From NCBI GenBank assembly GCA_027604005.1, contig JADGJT010000319.1, positions 1,279 to 27,139 on the forward strand: 25,861 nt of DNA. Direction: 5' to 3'. Positions 8,272 to 17,900 of the stretch are shown here, piece after piece. The stretch's first letter is position 1. Every line of letters starts with the position of its first letter. The translations under genes and the position numbers were made by a program. Under the pieces are notes generated by a model, which was not told where the DNA came from, did no database searches, and saw only the letters and a list, made by a program, of their open reading frames with translations. The DNA is from Dinochytrium kinnereticum. Its lineage: Eukaryota; Chytridiomycota; Chytridiomycetes; Chytridiales; Chytridiaceae.

Positions 8272-11070
8272 ATGCAGACCTTCACGACCGACATATGGAC
8301 GCCTGGACTGGAGGCAAACTCGCTGTCGAGAAAGTCAGGCTCGGTCTCCAGGCGTCCATCCACCAGTACTTCATCAAAGGGAGCGTCGCCAAAGGCCGAG
8401 AAAAAGTCCTCGGGCGGTATCTCTGGAACAATGTCGGCCGTATTTGGTGGTTCGAACTCTGATTTGAGGCATTCAGTCTCAAGCGCATCGGGGTCAAATG
8501 GATCGAATGCGAATGGTGCTTCGAGTCCTAAATCGCTTCGGTCAAGCAAAAGCAATATTAGCAGTGTGAGCCAGCAGGGCCAGCATTTGCAGGCTCCTGC
8601 TACGAATGGTGCGTCTGGCTATTCAAGTGGAGGTGGTGGTGGGTCCTCAGATGGCGGGGCAGGCAAGAAGCACGGGATTCTGTATCGCATCTTCCACCCT
8701 CACGATCATGAGGGTCAAAGCATCCTCGGGAGATCAAGGAGATCATATCACAGTGGCAGTGAGTCCGAGATGGAATCTGAGGACGAATACGCTTCGGATG
8801 CTACAGCCGGTAGTGACATGGAGGGACACCATGTCCATCACGGGCCCTTGATGACATTTCCAAGATCATCCAAATCCGTCAACGGAGGCAAGAGTGGCTC
8901 TCATGATGGACTGAATCATCCACCGGAAAAAAGCAACACCCCAAGGCTCATGTCTATGTCGGTGAAGAAGAAGGCGTCGACGAATGATGCCGACAGTGCA
9001 TCCGAGTCAGAGTCAGAATCCTTTGGCGGCGGCATATTCCGTCAAACTCAAAGCCTTGGAAGGAGCAAAGGCGGTAACATCTTCAACAAGGTCCTCAGTG
9101 GCACGAGATCACGAAAGTCTTCTACTTCCGGGAGCAATTCGATACCAGGATCTCGGGGGAACAGCCCTGCTAATTCGGAGGGCAACCTCTCAACTGGCAG
9201 TGGTGATTCGGAAAGCGAGACGGATGTTTCAAAGGATGATCATAGCTCTCATCATGTTACGAACAAGCTGTTCAAAAACATTATGACATCAAGAAAAGAA
9301 TCAAATAGTTCAGCAGCGGCTGCAAAAGCTGCTGCAGAAGCCAAGAAGAATCAAGCGCGGCCATCCATCTCAACCCCTACTTCGGCATCCCCGTCTCGGA
9401 AAGCGTCTGCCGCCTCTGGAGGGATTTCGGATCATTCAAGTGGCAATGAGAACTTCCTAAAACCACCTCTGCCTCTCCCTGCACCCGTCTCAACTTCCAA
9501 CCCGTCTGGCTCTTCAAAGGAGCTTCTTCAGCATCCACCCATGTCAAATCTGCTGCATCCTCAGTCTGCCATGGAATCACCAGTCGGGGTCATGCCGGTT
9601 AGCTTATCAATGGCTCCTCTGTCTTCCGCTGCTCAGATCCCACGGTCGGCGTCGGAGACGTCGTTAGCAGAGAAATATGGGAAGAAGGAGGAGATTTTGG
9701 GCAAGGGTGCGAATGCTGTTGTCAGACTCTGCTGTCCCATCAATTCGGATAGAAAATATGCTATTAAGGAGTTCCGGAAAAGGAGAAAGGATGAGACGCA
9801 GAAGGAGTATGTTAAGAAACTTGTTGCCGAGTTTTGCATCAGCTCAACATTAGATCATCCTAATGTCGTAAAAACTGTGGATTTGATTCAGGATGAGGTA
9901 TGTTTTGGGAGCAAGTGGTTCATCTATTTCATGATCTTAGACTGACTATTTTGTCAAAGAAAAAGAAATGGTGTGTTGTGATGGAGTACTGCGCTGGTGG
10001 GGATCTATTCGGTCGAATTCACAGTGGCACACTTACTGATCCAGAAGAAATCAACTGGTTAGCATCTTTCTTTTTTTGTCTTTCTGGCTTTCTTGAAATG
10101 GAAGTATCCTGACTGCTTGCAGCTACTTCAAGCAGCTGGCTTCCGGTGTTCAGTACCTTCACAGTATGGGTGTCGCACATAGGGACTTAAAGCCAGGTAG
10201 GCTTTTAATACGATGTTACTTGTAACGTTGTTCATGCTAATATCTCGACTTCAGAAAATCTCCTTTTGGATGTTTCAGGTCGTGAGATCAAAATAACCGA
10301 TTTTGGAGTCTCTGAAGTGTTCAGAACACCATTTGGAAAAAATTCAACCAAAGCACATGGAGTGTGCGGTTCAGGTCCCTATATTGCTCCAGAGGTGTTT
10401 ATCGTCCTTCACTGAAATTTCTGTTCATTTTCCTTTTTCTTAACTAAATCTGAATCATCAATTTTTAGGAATTCGTTAACAAAGAATATGACTCGGAATT
10501 AGTTGACTTGTGGGCCATGGGCATCATATAGTGAGTTTTTATGCATTTTTGTTTTCTGAGTTAGCCTGCAATCTCTAACACAACCTTTTCACTAGCTATG
10601 TAATGCTATACAATAGTATACCATGGAAGGCCGCCTCTGCATCAGATGCTAGATTTAAGCACTACGTTGAGCATCACGGGGCATTTTGGCCACTGGATCG
10701 TCTTCCTCCCGGCCCAAGGGCAGCTATGGTAAGCAGTAATATCTAATTACCGAAGAACTGCTCGATATGATTAATCTAATCTTTCTTTTTTTTTTTTNNN
10801 NNNNNNNNNNNNNNNNNNNNNNNNNNNNNNNNNNNNNNNNNNNNNNNNNNNNNNNNNNNNNNNNNNNNNNNNNNNNNNNNNNNNNNNNNNNNNNNNTTTT
10901 TTTTTTTCGCGTTTCATTTGCAGTATCGGATACTGGAACCCAATCCCGCAAAGCGTATGACCATGTCTCAGCTTTTCGAGAACGAATGGTTCAAGGGTGT
11001 GGAAATGTGTTTGGGAAAAAAGCCTGAGGAATGTGGCCACAAGCATATTCGAACTCCTGCGGAGAAGTAG
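8272..11070 (+). CDS. HAL4/SAT4-like (NPR1/HAL family) serine/threonine protein kinase
   Basis: Seven exons, 8272-9897, 9960-10057, 10123-10196, 10255-10394, 10469-10530, 10596-10728 and 10924-11070, encode 759 aa. The first ~465 residues are a Ser-rich, disordered regulatory region with acidic SESESE-type patches, typical of HAL/NPR1 kinases. The catalytic domain (about 468-745) has the glycine loop GKGANAVV, ATP-binding Lys499 (YAIKEFRK), the catalytic loop HRDLKPEN (Asp596), DFG (Asp615) and the activation/APE segment GSGPYIAPEEF. The motif AEFCISSTLDHPNVV is a strong HAL-family signature. Yeast Sat4/Hal4 and Hal5 stabilise plasma-membrane transporters such as Trk1 potassium channels, so control of ion or nutrient transport is the likely role. 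The 99-N gap falls inside the last intron and does not touch coding sequence. The gene converges on NCS-1 with 159 bp between stops. Confidence 0.93.
10798..10896. other. Assembly gap (99 Ns) inside the last intron of the kinase gene
   Basis: The Ns are flanked on both sides by homopolymeric T (ten or more on the left, eleven on the right). That suggests the assembly broke at a long poly(T) or T-rich tract. The intron boundaries (10729 donor GTAAGC, 10923 acceptor GCAG) are intact, so the gene model is unaffected. The true intron length is unknown. Confidence 0.95.
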
Positions 11071-11229
11071 ATGCTTCCTTCCGCGATAGTTGAACCCTAT
11101 CTCCTTATCCTTCTATTTCCATATCTTCTTGACTTGTTTTATACCGCTGATACATATGGAATATAGGCCTCTGATACCACTTTCGTATTGTTTATTTATT
11201 TTCGTCGTTGAGTGTCCCGCACCCTGAAA

Positions 11230-11982
11230 CTATACAAGTCCTTCATAAAGCGATAATGCTGTTACAATTGATGGATCTTTTTTTGAGCCTTCTCGAAACT
11301 CGTCCATATTTAGCATTCCGTCCTTATCCTTAGTACTTGTTAGCTATGAAGACAATCATACAAATCACCAGGTCCATCATTCCGAAGATTTTGGTGACCC
11401 TCTTTTCTGGAGTGTCTTCATCCGCTGGTAGCTTAACCATAGATCCTACCATCTTGTAGATGGCCTCAACAATCTTTTGCATTTCAGTCATCGAGATTAA
11501 CCCATCATTATCAATATCGTATAATTGAAAGGCCCCTTTGGCATTCCATATTAGAATGAACACAAGAAATGACACGCTTACAAACTAGTTTCTCATCAAC
11601 TTTCCCCCGAGATGTGACTGATAACGCACAGATAAACTCTTTAAAGTCAATAGTGCCGTTTTTGTTTGAATCAAAGACATTGAAGACGTATTCGGAGAAG
11701 GTTGAAGGATCGCCGAAAGGGAAGAATTGCTTATAAATCTTTTGGAATTCAGTCCGATCCAGCGCTCCTGATGGGCAGTCCTTGAGGAATCCTTTGTACC
11801 TAAACGTATCCCAAAGGATTAGGATGAAAATGTAGGATTCTAGGCTCACACCATTGCTGCAGCTCCTTCTTTTCAACTGGAAGCGATTTAATGGTGCGTT
11901 CAATACGGAAGATCTTACAATGTGTGCATCGCTGGAGCTCTTCCAGCTGCTCCGTGCTCAACTTGCTACTCGCTTTCCCCAT
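11230..11982 (-). CDS. NCS1: Neuronal calcium sensor 1 (frequenin) homologue
   Basis: Five exons on minus, 11982-11919, 11876-11852, 11799-11582, 11535-11369 and 11328-11230, encode 190 aa, exactly the usual NCS-1 length. The N-terminus MGKASSKL is an N-myristoylation signal, which decides the start (the upstream in-frame codon is GTG). EF-hand 1 is degenerate (CPSG, as in the family). EF-hands 2-4 have intact loops: [24 protein letters not shown] and [12 protein letters not shown]. The conserved segments [17 protein letters not shown] and ALSVTSRG are present. In yeast Frq1 activates the phosphatidylinositol 4-kinase Pik1 at the Golgi, and a membrane-bound calcium sensor role is expected. 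Introns are only 40-52 nt and one exon is 25 nt. The start codon is 23 bp after the stop of the DHHC gene on the same strand. Confidence 0.97.
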
Positions 11983-12005
11983 GTTGGTGGAGTTTGTCAC
12001 TAAAT
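11983..12005 (-). promoter_or_regulatory. 23-bp spacer between the DHHC stop and the NCS-1 start
   Basis: Both flanking genes are on minus. The whole NCS-1 5' UTR and promoter must therefore overlap the last coding exon of the DHHC gene, or the two must share a transcript. No promoter motif can be read in so few bases. Confidence 0.6.
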
Positions 12006-13336
12006 TTATTTATTGCCCTCACTATCATCAGCCGAAAACAGGAGTTGACTTTCCTCCTCTGTGGGAGGCTTGTTCACCTTGGGAAACCAAGTCCCGTCGC
12101 TCGCTGGCGGGACAGGCATTGGGATGAACACCAACCACCAAGGATACTTGTCGGACACATTTAGAAACCAAAGTAGGTTTGCCCAGTATCCCAAGTCGTA
12201 CTTGTGAATGATAAAGGTTAGGGTGAATCAAAAGCAAACCGTATCAATTCCAAACCTCATTCACGAATCGCTGTAAGATGTTTGAATATTAAAAAAATAG
12301 ATTGCGGTTTACCTCGCCTTTAGAGTCAGCCACACTTCTAAGATGTTGGTTCTTCTTCAACTCAATCGTTGTTTGGGCTTCGCAAGCATTTAATTGCGTA
12401 AAACGCTCAATATTTACCTGTTATTACTAGGTAGCCTGTGTAAGCAGCAAAACCTGCAACTCCGTTGGTTATGCTAACGCTGAGCATGCACGTAAGGAGG
12501 AATATATATTTCTCTATGGAACTTGGCCATTCAATCTATGGCATATACGTTACAGATAATCATCAGAAATTCTACGTACGTGCTTTCCCCAGAAATAGCT
12601 CCATGCAATAGAGAAGTTCATAAGGAAATAATAAAGAGTTCCTAAAGGAACAAAGACCAAAAACAATAAAAAGTATCTGTGATTACGCAAACCAACGCTT
12701 TCCATCATATAAGTAAGGTTCGTTCTGACTATCCAAAGCTCACCAGTTATTAATCCAAGGACCTTCAACATTTTAGTTCAACAAAATGGCTTAACTTACA
12801 GTGATGATCCATTTTGAGGACGCATCTCTTGCAGATCTTACAGTGGTGAGTGCGTTCCGGTTTATTTCCACCGCCTGTTTGAATTCAGTGAAAACAAAAG
12901 GGCTAACTCGATTACATTTTTCGCATTTGACTTTTGGGATCGAGCCGCTCAACATGGGAGTACCGTCATCCGCTGCAGGAATCTCCACAAAAGAAGAGTC
13001 ACCAGAATATTCTGGTGGCGGTGAGCTCTCTGGCAAGCCAGGATCCACAGTAACCGCCATATAATAGTGGAAGAGAACATTGACGAGCAGATAGATGCCA
13101 AAAGTGCTATGAGCCCACCACATGAACTGGCCCGATGGCGACCAAACAACCTCTCCCGTTGCGGACCTTGTTGAGTAGTGGTGCGGCAGCGTGATGCCAA
13201 AGTACATCCACACGAACAGAAAGATGATGGAACATCCGATGGAAACGAAGGCAGGCCCGATCGATGAGAAGAATCCTGGCGGCAGGTTGAGCACTAAGCG
13301 GCGGAAGAACGCTGGCAGTATTGCTTTTGCCTTCAT
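12006..13336 (-). CDS. DHHC-type palmitoyltransferase (PFA/ZDHHC family)
   Basis: Eight exons on minus, 13336-12916, 12874-12800, 12762-12744, 12697-12580, 12535-12418, 12377-12313, 12270-12256 and 12200-12006, encode 341 aa. The enzyme transfers palmitate to cysteines of membrane proteins. Two membrane helices (residues about 22-47 and 75-95) precede the cysteine-rich domain, [18 protein letters not shown] then [26 protein letters not shown]. The catalytic Cys166 is the C of DHHC. Two more helices follow, then [10 protein letters not shown] (the TTxE motif) and [13 protein letters not shown]. The 41-nt first intron must use a donor inside the Cys codon (AAAT|GTAATC) to keep the zinc-ligand spacing. 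Exon 3 (19 nt, PWINN) and exon 7 (15 nt, RFVNE) are micro-exons. Topology resembles the ER/Golgi ZDHHC16 type, but substrate and subgroup are unknown. Confidence 0.95.
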
Positions 13337-13402
13337 TTGACAAACAAAAGTGCAAGCACAACTGTGTCACTGCGAATTGTCCGCATCATCACATCCAAAG
13401 AC
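13337..13402. promoter_or_regulatory. 66-bp bidirectional promoter between DHHC gene and RRP36
   Basis: The start codons at 13336 (minus) and 13403 (plus) point away from each other and leave 66 bp for two 5' UTRs and both promoters. The interval contains no obvious TATA box, so transcription presumably starts within or very near the coding ends. Confidence 0.6.
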
Positions 13403-14764
13403 ATGTTCAGAAGAAAAGAAAAAGGACGGCAGGCCATGCAGTCGAGCGCACCCATGAGCAAGCATGCGAGTATGCGTGGGGCGGCGAGGAGGGCGGATTA
13501 TATGAAGGGGAGGTCCGCGGCGACGGGAAAAGGGAGGGAGGAGGAGGATGCAAGGGTAGCTCGTCGCTTCGAGATGGCTGACTTTGCAAGTGACTCTGAG
13601 AAAGAAGAGGACGATGAAGAGGAGAGTCGTCCGAATAGTAAGGGTGGAAAGCAACCGGTATTCGAAGAAGATGATCAGGATGTGAGCATAGACGAAGAGG
13701 ATGAAGAGGACGAGGAGGATGTGGATTTGGACGAGGACCAGGACGATCTGGACGAGGAGGACGACGAGGGAGAAAATGAAGGGTCGGGCTTAGAAAGCGC
13801 AGGTGGATATGACATGGACGATGATGAGCATCCAGAAGGGGAGGATGAAGAAGAGGATGATGAGAGAGCAAAGGACATGGTACTGCCCAATTCATGTAAT
13901 GCAAACTCACTCCTACAGGGTCGTTTAAAAGCAGAGTTGGAGGATGTCTCATTTGGCCAATTGTTGAAAGTTCAACAGCAAATTGGCCTGAAGAAGTTTA
14001 AGAAGCTTCAAAGCGGCTCAGAAGTCAATGCGAAAGATGACGAGGAAAGGCAGATTCTGCAGAAGCAAGCAAAAAAAGAAAAGACATCTCGACCGTCAGA
14101 ATCAGAGCTTTCTAAGCGTAGGAACAAGCATGCGTAAGGTCTTTCCAAACTATAAGAGATTCTTAGTCGATATAGCCCTCAAGAAGTTACAGCAAAGAGA
14201 CCAGTGACTCGTAAACGAAATGTTATCGAAATACCCAAACAAAAATCGAGGGATCCCCGATTCGACTCCTTGAGTGGAACTCTGAACACAGGGCTCTTCA
14301 AGGATTCTTACAAGTTCCTTAATGATTACAGAAAAAGCGAGATAGAGATGATCGAGAAAACCCTTAAGAAAGAAAAGAGCCCGGTAGAGAGGGAGAAGCT
14401 TCAAAAACTGCAGCAATCGATGGTATACTTTATTTTACAGTCAATCGATCTTTACTCACAGCCATTTCATAGATCACTGCCCAGAGAGCAGAGGCTGCTG
14501 ATGCAAAGCGGAAAGGACTCCTCAAGGAATGGAAGAAAACCGAATCGGAAGCTGTTAAGCAAGGAAAGAAGCCGTTCTTCTTGAAGAAGAGTAAGCCTTA
14601 CCTAATGAGGTTATTCTAACCCGCTTTAAGGTGATGTTAAGAAAATGATGCTGATCGAGAAATACAAAAACATGACGCCTGCACAGGTGGAAAAGGTTCT
14701 CGAGAAGAGGAGGAAGGACAATGCTTCCAGTGAGCGTAGATTTTTGCCATATGCGCGGAGGTGA
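13403..14764 (+). CDS. RRP36: rRNA-processing protein RRP36 homologue
   Basis: Exons are 13403-13879, 13919-14133, 14176-14422, 14473-14590 and 14631-14764 (396 aa). The first intron (13880-13918, 39 nt, GTACTG...CTACAG) is a multiple of three and stop-free, so retaining it would give 409 aa. RRP36 acts in the nucleolus in the 90S/SSU processome for early 18S rRNA cleavages. The N-terminal third is basic then strongly acidic (Asp/Glu runs at about residues 70-155). The conserved part contains ELEDVSFGQLLKVQQQIG, RPVTRKRNVIEIPKQKSRDP followed by RFDSLSGTLN, YKFLNDYRKSEIEMIEKTLK, EAVKQGKKPFFLKKSDVKK and the terminal EKRRKDNASSERRFLPYARR. These match the family box by box. The ATG at 13403 is preceded in frame only by a TTG. 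Confidence 0.95.
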
Positions 14765-14970
14765 CCGCAGTTTAACTTATAATATATATCATTCCATCCT
14801 GCATATTTTTTGGCCTTGACCCAAAGGTATTGATTTATCTCTTGTTAAAACAGCCGATCCCACCTGCTCCAAAGTAGCTCTTGCTCTCTTATTGCAGCGA
14901 CCTCGCCGTCGCCAAAAAACATTTTGGGGGAACAAGGGAAGAAATTGTCGATTTTCCTCATGCCTGGAAC
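14765..14970 (+). promoter_or_regulatory. RRP36 3' UTR and promoter/5' UTR of the TBC gene
   Basis: These 206 bases are AT-rich near 14775-14800. The frame of the next gene is open from about 14881 but contains no ATG before 14971. An upstream ATG at 14960 is in another frame. An unseen leader exon cannot be excluded because AG acceptors are present near 14876 and 14899. Confidence 0.4.
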
Positions 14971-17900
14971 ATGTTTATCAAACCAATAGACGCAGCAGTC
15001 TTCCCCGCGGCGACATGGGTGGATCGAGCCGGAAATACCCACTTCTCGCTGCAATCTCGAAAAGCCGGATCGTACATTCAGAACTTTTTTGGTGTGATTT
15101 CAGCATCGGTTGTGGCGACTTCCAATGCCACTAGTGGAGCATCCGCGGCCTTCATTCGGTCCATCAATGAGTACGAGTTTCGTATCTTGCTGAAATGCTC
15201 TGCAAAGAAGCTGGACTACGTTATTGCCGCAGATGACTCGTTCGAGAAGATTCATCAGGATTGGAATTGGGTTGAGAGGAATTTGTTCTTAAAGGTTGTC
15301 TTGAATGATGTCAAGTGCGCGCTCTGAACTGCTATATTACACAGCTTTTGGACATGGAACAAAAGGGAGATCAGTTGCAAGCATCCCAGGTAGAGGCAAT
15401 GCTGTTGAAACAATTCGAGGAAATCAACGAGGAATACATAGGTGAGAGCTAAGTTACCGCTTGCCTGACCGTAAAGATCCTCGAAATCCTGGTGCGCAAA
15501 ACAAAGTTGCTGATATGAAGATTCAAATGGAGCAGGCGTTTCCAAGTCTTAAGGATGAAACTCTAGTGAACTGTAGGTCCTCATGACAAAAAGGGTTTAA
15601 CGTTACCATTAGTTTATGCAGCGTCTTTCTGGATAAATGACAGCATGCCTTGCAGAGGAACCCTATTCATCACTAGAAACTTTGTCAGTTTCATTTCATC
15701 TCATTCAAACAATTCGGCGGAATTCAGTGAAAATGGAGTTATTCGTATATCAATAGCATATAAGGATATTCTTGGCCTTGATGTCGTGAGTGCCAAACGA
15801 GTGCTTATGCCAGATTGTATTCAAGTATCTGTAAAAGAAAGATCAGTAAGTATAGGTCGGAGGGGTTGCCTTATCTAACCTATATAGTATCTTTTTGCTC
15901 TCTACTTGAAGCGCAAGGAAGTTTTTCGAGCCCTCCAAGCTTTGAGCGATTCGGCAATGAACAGATTGGTTAAGGGCTCAGAAACATCTGTAATTTCCAC
16001 GTCTGATATGTTTTCGAAAACAAATACTACAGGAGATCTCGCCAATAGTGGTGTGAGTAGAGGTGGGGGTCTACTGATCGGTAGATCTCGCGACGATATT
16101 TCCTTTAGACTTACAAGGAAATCCTCTATTGTGAGCATTGATATCGACGAGGAAGATTTCACCACCATCAAAGCTGCTGCACTTAAAGAGGAAGATTCGA
16201 AGGACGACATTCTTCCTGTAATCACAGAGAATCTAACAGCGCTAACGAAATCAAGCCTTAACGCCATCAACAATGCCTCATTTCTCTCTGTGAGCGATAT
16301 CAGCTCAGTCGAAGACGTCGAAACGCAGCTAAGGAATATTGAATTCCGATCACTCTTTCGACTACCCGGCACAGAGGCAATCGCTTTGGAAGAGACTTCC
16401 TGTTCATATTGGCATCGGCTATCCACAAGCACACTATCGGGGAACGCCTACATATCTCAACATTTTATCTGCTTCGTCGCAATTCCATCTCAATCAGTTG
16501 TTTCGGCTGTCGGAGCCTCTGTTACCGGAGTTTCCAATGGAGCATCCCTTCTCTTCCCAGACTCCATGAACACAGATCCTGTTTTTTCTTTCGCTATACC
16601 TTTCTCCCAAGTGGTGTCGTTGAAAAAGCAGCCGCCTACTGCGTTGCCTCCAGATGCGGGAAGAATTACCTCTATCGCATTGTCAGGATACTTAGTTCTA
16701 TCGACTCGGTCACGAAAGGACTATTGGCTGTCCTTTACAAGTGTGAAGGGTCGTGATCGTGTTGCAGAAGAAGCTCTAAACAGAATGAAGTCTGTGGATT
16801 GGCGATTGGATGACGATCTATCGATAGGTGGCAGAAATGGATACCTTAAAGTTACTGCAGCTGGAGACAAGTCAGGAGCTAAGGCTAATGAAGGAGATCC
16901 ACCGAGAGATTCAACATCATCTTTGAGTGATTACTTATCCTCCCTTTCCGATAATGGCGCTCTAACTTCTCGAGCGGCAAAGGCTGGTGCTATCGGAGCT
17001 ATGGAAGTTTTGGTGGTCCCTATCGGCCTCACTTTCTTTTTTGACGATGGTTACGGGGATAGTTCATCTAGTGAACTCGCTCGCCTTAGAAAAGAAGCAG
17101 CTGCGACAGTTCTTTCAAAGGATGGTCGAGACCCGTTACCGTTACGGCCGGAAGAAATGGAAGCTCGTGAAAGTCTTTTTCGTTTTCAAAAAGCATCTGA
17201 AAAGTCCTGGATATCATATTTTGATGCTTGCGGGAGAGATGTTTGCATGTTGAAAGATTTCCGGTTTCTTCGAGATCTTATTATAAGAACGAATGGAGTT
17301 CCAGACCTGTTTAGAGGAGACTTTTGGTATTTCCTCTTCACTAATCTCATGGAACTTAATTCCCTGTAGGATGATAGCCTCGGGCGCCTGGTTCTCTCGC
17401 CCTGAAAATAACTATTACCTAAATCTTGTCAATAGTCACATTGGTATCGTTTCGCCATTCACGGAAGAGATCGAGAAGGACGTTAGACGGTGGGCATAAT
17501 CGTATCAGGATAGTTTATTGAATTTGTTAGCTCTCTACCTGAACATGTTGCCTACCAATCAACTATCGGCATTGACGCTCTGCGGCGGTTACTGACCGCT
17601 TACTCATGGAGGAATCCATCAATCGGTTATGCCCAAGCTCTCAACATTATATCCGCCGTTTTGCTTCTCTACCTTCGTGAAGAGGACGCTTTCTGGCTTC
17701 TATGTGAGTCCTATTCCACAGAATTTACAAATCTCACCCATAAATTTATTTGTAGGCGTCATAATTGAGAGACTTTTGCCAGACCAATACACCAAAACAC
17801 TAGTTGGATCAGTAATTGATCAGTCTGTATTTTCTCAACTGGTACAGATTCACATGCCTGCATTATCTTCCCACATGTCAAAACTCTACATGGACATCAG

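Noticed and set aside
13407..13952. Long minus-strand open frames rich in His/Pro/Ser opposite RRP36
   Set aside because: They are the complement of the Asp/Glu-rich GAN codon tract of RRP36, which lacks minus-strand stops because of base composition.
17327..17369. Possible premature stop (TAG at 17367-17369) in the TBC domain
   Set aside because: The stop is the acceptor of a 43-nt intron (GTATTT...CTGTAG). Joining gives RGDFWMIASGA, matching the TBC family.
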